The notes under the pieces: generated by a model
The model's database searches: none
Told to the model about the DNA's origin: nothing
Seen by the model: the letters and a program-made list of their open reading frames with translations, nothing else
NCBI RefSeq assembly: GCF_002305875.1
Contig: NZ_CP022098.1
Location: 4,464,001 to 4,528,000 of the forward strand
Direction of reading: 5' to 3'
Length of the DNA: 64,000 nucleotides
From: Cystobacter fuscus
GTDB lineage: Bacteria; Myxococcota; Myxococcia; Myxococcales; Myxococcaceae
Made by a program: the position numbers and the translations under genes
Shown: piece by piece, positions 46,676 through 55,190 of the stretch
Position numbering within the stretch: position 1 is the first letter of the stretch
How the letters are laid out: each line of letters opens with the position of its first letter

Positions 46676-47863
46676 ATGAGCGGAGGATGGAAGAAATGGC
46701 TGGCGGTGGCGGCGGTGGCGGGGACCTCCCCGGCGGCGCTCGGTGCCACGCTGGTGGAGCCTCGGCTCCGGGTGTCGTTGGAGGAGCGCTACGACGATGA
46801 CTTCCGCCTGAACCCGGTGGTGGCTCCCGATGCTCCCACCGGCGGCGCCCTGGGCACCACGCCCACGGGTCAGCTCATGTCGAAGGTCACGCCGCGGGTG
46901 GGGCTCGACGTGAAGGACCGCACCCTGAAGCTCGAGAGCTTCTACGCGGCGGATCTGCTGCTGCGCCATGGCAGCGGGACGGTGACGTTGGATCACCGCG
47001 CCGGACTGACCGTGCGCAAGCTGCTCTCGCGCCGCCTGCGGGTGGAGGCCTCCGGGAGCATCTTCCGGGTGACGGATCCCCGCTCCCTGCCGCGCGAGAG
47101 CGTGGCGCGCACCAACCAGCCCGTCCTCTACGGCGCGTCCAAGCTGTCGGTGACCCACCGGGTGAGCCGGCGCGTGGACGTGGCGGCGGGGTATTCGTTC
47201 GAGGGGGTGCGGGTGCTCACGGCGGGCAGCGTGGCGGGGTTCGTCCACACGCCCTATCTGGAGACGTGGGTGCGCACCGCGCCGCAGCTGTGGCTGGGCG
47301 CGGAGTACCGCTACCAGGCGTTCCTCTACGGCGACAGCATGGATCAGGCGCATGGCCTCTTCGGCGCCCTGCGCTACCGGCTGTCGCGCAATACCACCGC
47401 CACGCTGCGTGGCGGGCCGGTGTCCTTCCTCGGTGAGGACGGGACCCGGGGGTGGATGCCGCGGGTGAAGCTGGAGGTGCTGCACGAGCGCGGCACCTTC
47501 GACATGGGCTTCATCCTGGGCCACGACCTGGTGGGCGCCAGCGGTTTCTCCAACACGCTGTGGGCGGACTACGCGGGACTGACGTTCAACAAGCATTTCA
47601 GCCCGCGGGCGCAGCTGTTCGCGGCCGCCAGCTTCTTTCGCAATGGCAGGGCTCCGGGAGAGGACGCCTTCCGGTGGAACGTGGGCACCAACGTGTCTCA
47701 GGGCTACACGCTGAGCGCGGGGTTCGAGTTCAAGGTGAATCGGTACGTGTCGATGCAGGCCGCCGTGGATCGCATCGCACAGGTGGGTATGGGTGAGGCC
47801 GCGGCGGATGTGAACCTTTCCCGGAATGTGGCGGCGCTTCGCTTGCACATGACGGCGTGGTGA
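46676..47863 (+). CDS. Outer-membrane beta-barrel protein of polysaccharide export
   Basis: A 395-residue exported protein: signal peptide (MSGGWKKWLAVAAVAGTSPA, cleavage near ALG-ATL) and then alternating amphipathic strands ending LRLHMTAW, with a C-terminal aromatic as in outer-membrane barrels. It resembles the barrel proteins that partner short Wza proteins in myxobacterial Wzx/Wzy systems (inference). It lies 62 bp after wza and ends 26 bp before the Wzz gene. Confidence 0.8.
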   Translation: MSGGWKKWLAVAAVAGTSPAALGATLVEPRLRVSLEERYDDDFRLNPVVAPDAPTGGALGTTPTGQLMSKVTPRVGLDVKDRTLKLESFYAADLLLRHGSGTVTLDHRAGLTVRKLLSRRLRVEASGSIFRVTDPRSLPRESVARTNQPVLYGASKLSVTHRVSRRVDVAAGYSFEGVRVLTAGSVAGFVHTPYLETWVRTAPQLWLGAEYRYQAFLYGDSMDQAHGLFGALRYRLSRNTTATLRGGPVSFLGEDGTRGWMPRVKLEVLHERGTFDMGFILGHDLVGASGFSNTLWADYAGLTFNKHFSPRAQLFAAASFFRNGRAPGEDAFRWNVGTNVSQGYTLSAGFEFKVNRYVSMQAAVDRIAQVGMGEAAADVNLSRNVAALRLHMTAW

Positions 47864-47889
47864 CACCAATGGAATCAGGAGGAGCGCAC

Positions 47890-49308
47890 ATGGAGCGTGG
47901 GATGACGGCTGACCAGGTGCTGAAGGCACTGTGGCGCCGCAAGGTGTTGGTCGGGGCCATTGTGTTGGCGGTTTTCGCGGTGGGCGCCGCGATCGTGTTG
48001 GTGCAGCCCAACGTGTACGAGGCGACGGCGGTGGTGCGTGTGCAGCCGCAGCGCCCCGGTGAGGAGATGGTGCAGCGCACCGTGAGCGAGCTCGCCGAGC
48101 AACGCCTGCTCACCGTGCGTCAGGAGCTGATGTCGCGGCCGGTGCTTCAGAAGGCCATCGAGGAGATGAACCTCTATCCGGACATCGTGTCGGAGAAGGG
48201 CATCGAGGCGGCCATCGTCCGCATGCGCAAGGACATCACCGTGCGCGTGGAGGGGGAGACGGCCTTCGAGCTGGTCTATGCCAGCACGGATCCGAACGTG
48301 GCGGCCCAGGTGGCCAACCGCCTGCCGCAGCTCTTCGCCGAGGAGACGCTCAAGTCGCGTCAGACCCAGGCCGCGCGCGCCACCAAGCTCTTCGAGGACG
48401 AGATCACCGCCCTGTCCGCCACGGTGACGGGCTGGGAGAAGAAGATCGCCCAGTTCAAGGTGGCCCACATCGGTGAGCTGCCCGAGCAGCTCGAGATGAA
48501 CATGCGCGGTCTGGAGCGCGTGGGCGCCCTCCTGCAGACCAAGTCCGAGGAGCTGCGCGTCGCCGAGGCCCGCCGCTCCGACCTGGCCCGGGCGCGCAAC
48601 GCCGCGGACAGCGAGGCGGGCCGGCTCGAGGCCGCCGAGAGTGGCCTCACCCGCGACCTGGTGTCCGCCCGCTCCTCCTGGACGGCGGATCACCCCGAGG
48701 TGAAGCGTCTGGACCAGGAGCTCTCCACCATGACGGCCAAGCGCAAGGACGCCGAGGGCCGCCAGTGGGCCGAGCGCCAGGAGCGCACCCGGGTGACGAG
48801 CCTCATCGCCGCCATCCAGAAGGACATCGAGGAGCTGCACCAGCAGGCGAAGTCCTACCAGGAGCGCCTGGATCGCACCCCGAAGTGGGCCCACGAGCTG
48901 GGTGTCCTGCAGCGCGACTACGAGATCGCCCGCACGAAGTACCAGAGCGTGGTGTCGCGCCGGGTGGAGGCCGAGCTGGCGCAGGAGCTGGAGCTGCGCG
49001 GCGCCGAGGACCTCTTCCACGTCGTCTCCCCGGCCTCCGTGCCGGCCCTCGCCGCCAGGCCCGACCGGATGAGCGGCCTGCTCATCGCCCTGCTGGTGGC
49101 GCTGGGCCTGGGACTCCTCACCGGTGTGGTGCTCGAGATGCGCGACGACAGCATCCGCGACACCCAGGAGCTGCGTGACCGCCTGCCCCTGCCTGTCCTC
49201 GCGGTGGTCCCGAACATGCAAGGGAAGGTGGAGAAGCGGGTGTTGATGCCCGCCACGGGGGCCCGCAACGTGGTGCCTCCCAACTCGACGGACTCGACAC
49301 TCAACTAG
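47890..49308 (+). CDS. Wzz/Wzc-type chain-length polysaccharide co-polymerase (no kinase domain)
   Basis: A 472-residue inner-membrane protein. First membrane helix at about residues 16-37, Wzz domain, a long periplasmic coiled coil (about 160-360), a proline-containing stretch and second membrane helix at about 400-422. It lacks a fused cytoplasmic tyrosine kinase, which is supplied by the next gene. AGGAGGAG precedes ATG 47890; two in-frame starts upstream are less well placed. It sets chain length and bridges to Wza. Confidence 0.9.
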   Translation: MERGMTADQVLKALWRRKVLVGAIVLAVFAVGAAIVLVQPNVYEATAVVRVQPQRPGEEMVQRTVSELAEQRLLTVRQELMSRPVLQKAIEEMNLYPDIVSEKGIEAAIVRMRKDITVRVEGETAFELVYASTDPNVAAQVANRLPQLFAEETLKSRQTQAARATKLFEDEITALSATVTGWEKKIAQFKVAHIGELPEQLEMNMRGLERVGALLQTKSEELRVAEARRSDLARARNAADSEAGRLEAAESGLTRDLVSARSSWTADHPEVKRLDQELSTMTAKRKDAEGRQWAERQERTRVTSLIAAIQKDIEELHQQAKSYQERLDRTPKWAHELGVLQRDYEIARTKYQSVVSRRVEAELAQELELRGAEDLFHVVSPASVPALAARPDRMSGLLIALLVALGLGLLTGVVLEMRDDSIRDTQELRDRLPLPVLAVVPNMQGKVEKRVLMPATGARNVVPPNSTDSTLN

Positions 49309-49319
49309 GGGATTTTCGG

Positions 49320-50093
49320 ATGAACAACACGGGCTCCGAGGGAAACAAGATGGAAAAGACCATGGAACGGGCGGGGAACTTCCTTCCCCGGGTGGATGAG
49401 TCCGCCGGTTCACCGAACGCGGTGGACAATCGGGTGGTGTCGCTCACGGCGCCCGCCTCGATCGCGGCCGAGCAGTACCGCAGTCTTTATTACAGGCTGG
49501 AGCGCATGCGCGAGCTGCGCCCCCTGAAGGTGGTGGGTGTCACCTCGGCCATGCCCGGCGAGGGCAAGACGGTGACGACGGTGAACCTCGCCCTGGCCGC
49601 CGCCCGGGCCAACCCCGAGCGCCGCATCCTGCTCATCGACGCGGACCTGCGCCGGGGCCAGGTGGCCCAGGTGCTCGGCATCCGGGGCCGCCCCGGGCTC
49701 GCCGAGCTGCTCTCCGGCGAGTGCGAGGTGCGCGAGCTGGTGCGCCGCTTCCACGCCACGCGCATGGCGGTCATCACCGCGGGTGGCACGCCCGAGGAGC
49801 CCACCCAGGCGCTGGCGAGCGCCCGGATGAAGCAGTTCCTCAAGCTGGTGCGAGACCACTTCGATGAGGTCTACGTGGACCTGCCGCCGACGCTGCCCTT
49901 CGCGGACGCGTCCATCCTCGGGCACCAGACGGACGGCCTGCTCATGGTGGTGCGCGCCCACCACTCCCAGGCCAGGACGGTCACCCAGGCCATGGAGCAG
50001 TTGGGCGGAGCGCCGGTGCTGGGCTGCGTGCTCAACGGCGCGGAGATGAGCGCGGCGCCGTACTTGAAGGAGTACTCCAGCAACAAGAAGTAG
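49320..50093 (+). CDS. BY-kinase-like ATPase of polysaccharide export (CpsD/Wze type)
   Basis: A 257-residue P-loop protein. Walker A SAMPGEGKTVTT, Walker A' LLIDADLRRG and Walker B VYVDLPPTLPFADA are all present, as in bacterial tyrosine kinases paired with Wzz. The C-terminus has only two Tyr (PYLKEYSSNKK), not the Tyr-rich cluster that is autophosphorylated in Wzc, so it may act as an ATPase or use another substrate. It lies 11 bp after the Wzz gene. Confidence 0.87.
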   Translation: MNNTGSEGNKMEKTMERAGNFLPRVDESAGSPNAVDNRVVSLTAPASIAAEQYRSLYYRLERMRELRPLKVVGVTSAMPGEGKTVTTVNLALAAARANPERRILLIDADLRRGQVAQVLGIRGRPGLAELLSGECEVRELVRRFHATRMAVITAGGTPEEPTQALASARMKQFLKLVRDHFDEVYVDLPPTLPFADASILGHQTDGLLMVVRAHHSQARTVTQAMEQLGGAPVLGCVLNGAEMSAAPYLKEYSSNKK

Positions 50094-50191
50094 CGCCACG
50101 GACTTCCGGCCACGGGGAAGGCAGGTGTGCCCCGTGGCCGGAGGTGCGTGAGGTGTGTGGACCGCGTTGGCGTGGGCGACGGAGGAGATAC

Positions 50192-51577
50192 GTGCTTCGG
50201 GTATTCCATCACTACTTTTCAGCCAGGAAGCTGACCCTGTTCCTCATCGAGGGAGCCGCGATCGCCCTGGCCTGTGTTCTGGGCGCGATGGCGTGTGCGC
50301 GGATGCTGGCGCCGGCGGACGGCGGCCTCGCGCTGGCCCGCTCCATGACGGGGCTGATGCTCCTGGGGGTGACGTTCGTCCCCACGTTCCAGTTCTCGCT
50401 CTACCTCATGGATTTGTATGACCTGAGGGTGGCGGCGGAGGACCGCGGCCGGGGCGCCCGGCTGCTCAAGGCGGCCGGGGTGACCACGGCCGTCGTCGGG
50501 CTGCTGATGCTGGTGGCGCCGGCGGTGCTGCCCATCCAACTGCCTCCCGGGGCGCTGCTGGGCGGGGCCGTGGGCGCGCTGGTGGGCACGGCCCTGGTGC
50601 GCTACTCGCTGCGCGCCGTGGTGGGCGGACCCAGCCGGGTGCTCATCGTGGGCGACGGCCTCAAGGCGCGCGCGCTCGCCACCGCCATCGAGCAGGGCGG
50701 CGAGGACAGCTTCCAGGTGGTGGCCATGATGGATCCCCGCCGGCCGCGCGCGAGCACCCAGGAGCTCGAGCCCGTCAACGTCACGGCCGAGCGGCTCAAG
50801 GCGGACTTCGTGGTGCAGGCCGCGGACGACATGCGCGGGGCGAACTGGATGGACGCGCTGTTGCGCTGCCGTCTGGACGGGCGCCGGGTGTACGAGGCCG
50901 CCGGCTTCTGCGAGCGCGTGCTGCGCCGGATTCCGGTGACGCACCTGCGCACCAGCGACTTCGCCTTCGCCGACGAGCTGACGGTGTCGGGCGCCCGGCG
51001 CGCCGCCAAGCGCGTCTTCGACATCCTCGTGGCCAGCACGCTGCTCCTCTGCGCGGCGCCCTTCCTGCTCCTCGTCATGGCCGCCATCAAGCTCGACTCC
51101 AAGGGGCCGCTCTTCTACCGGCAGGAGCGCACGGGCCTCAACGGCAAGTCCTACTGGCTGTGGAAGTTCCGCAGCATGCGCACCGACGCGGAGAAGGACG
51201 GCGCGGTGTGGGCACGCACCAACGATGACCGGGTCACCCGCGTGGGCCGCTTCATCCGCAAGACGCGCATCGACGAGATTCCCCAGGTCATCAACATCCT
51301 CACCGGCGACATGAGCTTCGTGGGCCCGCGGCCCGAGCGCCCGGTGTTCATCGAGCAGCTCAAGCAGCAGATTCCCTTCTATGCGCTGCGCGAGGCCGTC
51401 AAGCCGGGCCTCACCGGGTGGGCGCAGATCCGCTACCCCTACGGGGCCTCGGTGGAGGACGCGCGCAACAAGTTGGAATTCGATCTGTACTACGTGAAGA
51501 ACGGCTCGCTTTTCCTGGACATGAGCATCATCTTCCACACCGTGAGGCACGTACTGCTCGCGCGGGGAGCGCGGTAG
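50192..51577 (+). CDS. Polyprenyl-phosphate sugar-1-phosphate transferase (WcaJ/EpsZ type)
   Basis: A 461-residue membrane enzyme. Four N-terminal membrane helices precede a CoA-binding-like domain (IVGDGLKARALATAIEQGG). The catalytic bacterial sugar transferase domain shows WKFRSMRTDAE, IDEIPQVINILTGDMSFVGPRPERP and KPGLTGWAQIRYPYG. It starts polysaccharide synthesis by moving a hexose-1-phosphate onto undecaprenyl phosphate. The GTG at 50192 has GGAGGAG upstream. EpsZ of Myxococcus is the closest named counterpart I know. Confidence 0.9.
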   Translation: MLRVFHHYFSARKLTLFLIEGAAIALACVLGAMACARMLAPADGGLALARSMTGLMLLGVTFVPTFQFSLYLMDLYDLRVAAEDRGRGARLLKAAGVTTAVVGLLMLVAPAVLPIQLPPGALLGGAVGALVGTALVRYSLRAVVGGPSRVLIVGDGLKARALATAIEQGGEDSFQVVAMMDPRRPRASTQELEPVNVTAERLKADFVVQAADDMRGANWMDALLRCRLDGRRVYEAAGFCERVLRRIPVTHLRTSDFAFADELTVSGARRAAKRVFDILVASTLLLCAAPFLLLVMAAIKLDSKGPLFYRQERTGLNGKSYWLWKFRSMRTDAEKDGAVWARTNDDRVTRVGRFIRKTRIDEIPQVINILTGDMSFVGPRPERPVFIEQLKQQIPFYALREAVKPGLTGWAQIRYPYGASVEDARNKLEFDLYYVKNGSLFLDMSIIFHTVRHVLLARGAR

Positions 51578-51661
51578 AGCGCGCGGGGTGGTACGGGTTG
51601 GATCGCCGCCGGGGGGCCCGGCGGCTCGTTTTCTTGGATGGGCGTCGAAGGGGGTAGGGAC

Positions 51662-52735
51662 ATGATCGAGTCGGATTCGGTTCTCGACGAGACGTGGAGC
51701 ACGCAGACGGACGCGGCGCGGCAGGCGGGTGAGCAGAACGGGTTGCGGCAGGCGCTCGAGCTGCGGCGCACGCGCATCGTGGCCATGGGCGGTGGAACGG
51801 GATTGCCCATGGTGCTCAAGGGCCTGGCCCGACGCGCGACGTCGAAGCCGGGCGAGCCCGGGCTGGATCTCACCGCGGTGGTGGCCATGAGCGACGACGG
51901 AGGCAGCTCCGGCCGCCTGCGCCGCACGCGCGGCGCGCTGCCTCCCGGGGACGTGCGCAACTGCCTCGTGGCGCTCGCCGAGGGCAAGGGCCCTCTGAGC
52001 GAGGTGTTCCAATACCGCTTCGCCGGCAAGAAGGGGCTCGCGGGCCACGCGGTGGGCAACCTGCTCATCTCCGCGCTCGCCGAGCTCAAGGGCGACTTCA
52101 TGGAGGCGGTGCGCGTGTCCGGCACGCTCCTGGGCGCCAAGGGCCGCGTGCTGCCGAGCACCCTGGCCCCCGTGAACCTGGTGGCCCAGATGGAGGACTC
52201 CACCGAGGTGGTGGGCGAGAGCAACATCAGCCGCGCCCGGGGCCGCATCCGCAGGGTGCAGCTCAGCCCCAGCGCCCCGGCGCCCGTGGACGGGCTGCTC
52301 GAGTCCATCCGCACCGCGGACATGATCGTCATCGGGCCGGGCTCGCTGTACTCCAGCGTCATGCCCAACCTGCTGGTGGACGGGGTGGCCCAGGCCCTGC
52401 GCGAGACGCGCGCACTCAAGGTCATGGTGGCCAACCTCATGACCCAGCCGGGCGAGACGGACGGTATGGACTGCCTGGATCACGTGCGCGCCGTCATCGA
52501 TCACGTGGGGCCGGTGCTCGACGCGGTGCTCGTCAACGCCGCCACGCCCTGTGAAGAGGCCGTGCGCCGCTATGCCCGCAAGGGCTCCATCCCCGTCCGG
52601 GTGGATCGCCGCGCCCTCATCGACGCCGGCGTCATCCCCGTGGAGGCGGACCTGCTCAAGGAGGGCTCGCGCATCCGGCATGACGGCCGCAAGGTGACGC
52701 GCTGCCTGTTGAAGATGGCCCGCTCGGGAGTCTGA
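51662..52735 (+). CDS. YvcK/CofD-family UDP-sugar-binding regulatory protein
   Basis: A 357-residue protein with the family start VAMGGGTGLPMVLKGL, then MSDDGGSSGRLR, PPGDVRNCLVAL and GPGSLYSSVMPNLL. YvcK proteins bind UDP-GlcNAc and tune carbon flow into cell-wall precursors. GGGGGTAGGGAC precedes the ATG. Its place inside a polysaccharide operon suggests it links sugar-nucleotide supply to export; the usual neighbours RapZ and WhiA are absent. Confidence 0.9.
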   Translation: MIESDSVLDETWSTQTDAARQAGEQNGLRQALELRRTRIVAMGGGTGLPMVLKGLARRATSKPGEPGLDLTAVVAMSDDGGSSGRLRRTRGALPPGDVRNCLVALAEGKGPLSEVFQYRFAGKKGLAGHAVGNLLISALAELKGDFMEAVRVSGTLLGAKGRVLPSTLAPVNLVAQMEDSTEVVGESNISRARGRIRRVQLSPSAPAPVDGLLESIRTADMIVIGPGSLYSSVMPNLLVDGVAQALRETRALKVMVANLMTQPGETDGMDCLDHVRAVIDHVGPVLDAVLVNAATPCEEAVRRYARKGSIPVRVDRRALIDAGVIPVEADLLKEGSRIRHDGRKVTRCLLKMARSGV

Positions 52736-52877
52736 GAGAGACCGACGGGCCACTCCGTGCCCGTCCGATCAGCACTGGATGAATCAGGCGCGCGTGGCTT
52801 GTGGGCCGCCGCGTCCATTACCAACTTGCGGCGCACACGGCCTCCGGGCCGCGCCGTGTCAGGAGCCGGACAATCCC

Positions 52878-53996
52878 ATGGAAGCCAGACAGCTCACTCC
52901 CTCGCCCCGTGTTGTCGAGGTGACGGACCGCGCCACCTTCATGGCGCTGGAGCCGGAGTGGAACGCGCTCGTGCAGGCCACGGCCGACGAGCCCTTCTAC
53001 CGACACGAGTTCTTCCGCATCTGGATCGACGACTTCGCCCCCGAGGCCCGCCTGCGCGTGCTCACGTTGCGCGACGGGGAGGGACGGCTCACGGCGGTGC
53101 TGCCGCTCATGGCCGAGCGCGCCTCCTTGTACGGGGTGCCGGCGCGGCAGCTCTCCGCCACGGCCAACACGCACTCGTGCCGGTTCGATCTGGTGGCGCG
53201 CGAGCCCGCCGAGGCCGCCGCCGCCTTCTTCGCGCACCTGCGGGCGGACAAGGGCTGGGACGTGCTGCGGCTCACCGACGTGCCGGAAGGGGGCGCGGGC
53301 TGGCACTTGTACGAGGCGGCCAAGGGGGCGGGGATGCCCGTGGGGACGTGGGAGTCCCTGCAGTCGCCCTACATCCCGCTGCCGGCCACGTGGGAGGCGT
53401 ACCAGGCGAGCCTGTCGTCCAAGTTCAAGGCCAACTGCCGCCGCCGACGCCGCAAGCTGGAGGAGAAGGGCCTCGTCACGATGGAGCGCGTGGAAGGCGG
53501 GCTGGGCCTGGAGGCCAAGCTGGAGGAGGGCTTCGCGCTGGAGGCGAGCGGCTGGAAGGGCCAGCGTGGCACGGCCATGGCGCAGGACGGGCGCACGCGG
53601 GGCTTCTACTCGGAGCTGGCACGTACCGCGGCGTATGACGGCCGGCTGGCGCTGTACTACCTGCGGCTGGACGGGCGCGCGGTGGCCTTCCAGTACTCGC
53701 TGGAGTACGGCGGGCGCTACTTCCTGCTCAAGCCCGGCTACGACGAGACGCTGGGGGATTGCAGCCCGGGCCAGCTCCTCATGGAGGAGGTGCTGCGCGA
53801 GTGCATCGGCCGTGGCCTGCGCGAGTTCGACTTCCTCGGGCCGGACATGGGCTGGAAGCGCGACTGGACGGACCGGGTGCGCCGGCACACCTGGCTCTAC
53901 GTTTTCAATGACTCGGCTTTCGGCCGCGCGTTGTGCGCGGCCAAGTTCCGCTGGGCCCCCGCGGCCCGGGAGGTGATGGCGCGATGGAAGCGGTGA
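52878..53996 (+). CDS. CelD/FemAB-like GNAT acyltransferase (Acetyltransf_6)
   Basis: A 372-residue protein of the Acetyltransf_6 (BioF2/CelD) type. Marks are EPEWNALVQATADEPFYRHEFF near the start, FKANCRRRRRKLEEKG in the middle, and FDFLGPDMGWKRDWTD near the end. Such proteins are common in exopolysaccharide clusters and probably add acyl or aminoacyl groups to a sugar. AGGAGCCGG precedes the ATG. It overlaps the following gene by 13 bp. It shares a scaffold with 55191-56402 but is quite different in sequence. Confidence 0.82.
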   Translation: MEARQLTPSPRVVEVTDRATFMALEPEWNALVQATADEPFYRHEFFRIWIDDFAPEARLRVLTLRDGEGRLTAVLPLMAERASLYGVPARQLSATANTHSCRFDLVAREPAEAAAAFFAHLRADKGWDVLRLTDVPEGGAGWHLYEAAKGAGMPVGTWESLQSPYIPLPATWEAYQASLSSKFKANCRRRRRKLEEKGLVTMERVEGGLGLEAKLEEGFALEASGWKGQRGTAMAQDGRTRGFYSELARTAAYDGRLALYYLRLDGRAVAFQYSLEYGGRYFLLKPGYDETLGDCSPGQLLMEEVLRECIGRGLREFDFLGPDMGWKRDWTDRVRRHTWLYVFNDSAFGRALCAAKFRWAPAAREVMARWKR

Positions 53997-55159
53997 AGAC
54001 CGACAAGCTGTTCGTTCCCGCCCTGCCCACGCTGTGGCCGAGCATGTTGACGGGGCGCAGGGCCCCGAGCCACTTCATGCCCTTTGGCGCGCGCAACGTG
54101 CGCTACTTCTACTTCGCCCGCAACGCCATCTGGACGACGGTGAAGATGCTGGGGCTGGACGCGGGCGAGGTGCTCATGCCCGCCTACCACCACGGCGTGG
54201 AGGTGGAGGCCGTGGTGGACGCCGGCGCCACGCCGCGCTTCTACCGCGTGGGCAGCCGCTGGGACGTGGACCTGGAGGACGTGGAGAAGCGCATCGGTCC
54301 GAAGACGAAGGCGCTCTACCTCATCCACTACGCGGGCTTTCCCGGCCCCGTCGAGGAGATGCGCCGCATCGCCGACAAGCACGGCCTGCCGCTCATCGAG
54401 GACTGCGCCCTGTCGCTCCTGAGCGCGGACGGCTCGGTGCCGCTCGGCACCACGGGTGACATCGGCATCTTCTGCCTCTACAAGACGCTGCCCATGCCGC
54501 ACGGCGGGGCGCTCACCGTCAATGGCGCCCGGCAGTACAGCCTGCCCGAGCCGCCCCTGCCGCCCTCCTCGTCCACCTTCAGCCACACCGTGTCCTCGCT
54601 CCTGCAGAACCTGGAGCTGCGCGGCGGGGCGTTCGGACGGAGCGTGCGCGGCATGGTGCGCGGGCTCGGCAAGGGCGCGGTGAAGGCCGCGGACATCGAG
54701 CGCGTCGCCACCGGTACCCAACACTTCGACCGGCGGCACGTGGACCTGGGCATGAGCCCCTTCGCCCACCGCATCGCCCAGGCGCAGGACCTGGAGGCCG
54801 TGGTGGAGCGGCGGCGGCGCAACTACTTCTTCCTGCTCGGCCGGCTGCGCGACGTGTCCACGCCGCTCTTCAACCAGCTCTCCCCGGGCGTCTGCCCCCT
54901 GTTCTACCCGCTGGTGGTGGACAACAAGGAGCGGGTGCTCGAGCGGCTGCGCGCGCGGGGCATCGAGGCCATCGACTTCTGGAAGTACTTCCACCCCGCG
55001 TGTGACGCGTCCGCCTTCCCCGAGGTGGCGAAGCTGCGGCGCTCCATCGTCGAGGTGCCCTGCCACCAGGATCTCACGTCCGAGGTCATGGCGGAGGTGG
55101 CCAACGTGGTGCGGGAAGCGCTGGTACCGGAGCGCCCCGAGCGAAAGAACGTGGGCTGA
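53984..55159 (+). CDS. DegT/DnrJ/EryC1-like PLP-dependent aminotransferase
   Basis: A 391-residue fold-type I PLP protein: YFYFARNAIWTTVKMLGLDAGEVLMPAYHHG (cofactor-binding region), LIEDCALSLLS (Asp), and Lys in FCLYKTLPMPHGG where PLP would attach. The family makes amino sugars used in polysaccharides. The 391-residue length is normal. Overlap with the acyltransferase upstream implies coupled translation and a joint role, perhaps adding an amino sugar and then acylating it. Confidence 0.85.
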   Translation: MEAVKTDKLFVPALPTLWPSMLTGRRAPSHFMPFGARNVRYFYFARNAIWTTVKMLGLDAGEVLMPAYHHGVEVEAVVDAGATPRFYRVGSRWDVDLEDVEKRIGPKTKALYLIHYAGFPGPVEEMRRIADKHGLPLIEDCALSLLSADGSVPLGTTGDIGIFCLYKTLPMPHGGALTVNGARQYSLPEPPLPPSSSTFSHTVSSLLQNLELRGGAFGRSVRGMVRGLGKGAVKAADIERVATGTQHFDRRHVDLGMSPFAHRIAQAQDLEAVVERRRRNYFFLLGRLRDVSTPLFNQLSPGVCPLFYPLVVDNKERVLERLRARGIEAIDFWKYFHPACDASAFPEVAKLRRSIVEVPCHQDLTSEVMAEVANVVREALVPERPERKNVG

Positions 55160-55190
55160 GGCCCCAGGCTCGAGACATGAGGTCGACACC

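Noticed and set aside
50219-52753. 844-codon minus-strand frame opposite the glycosyl-phosphotransferase and YvcK genes
   Set aside because: Same reason: both plus-strand genes have clear family motifs, and the antisense translation is low-complexity.
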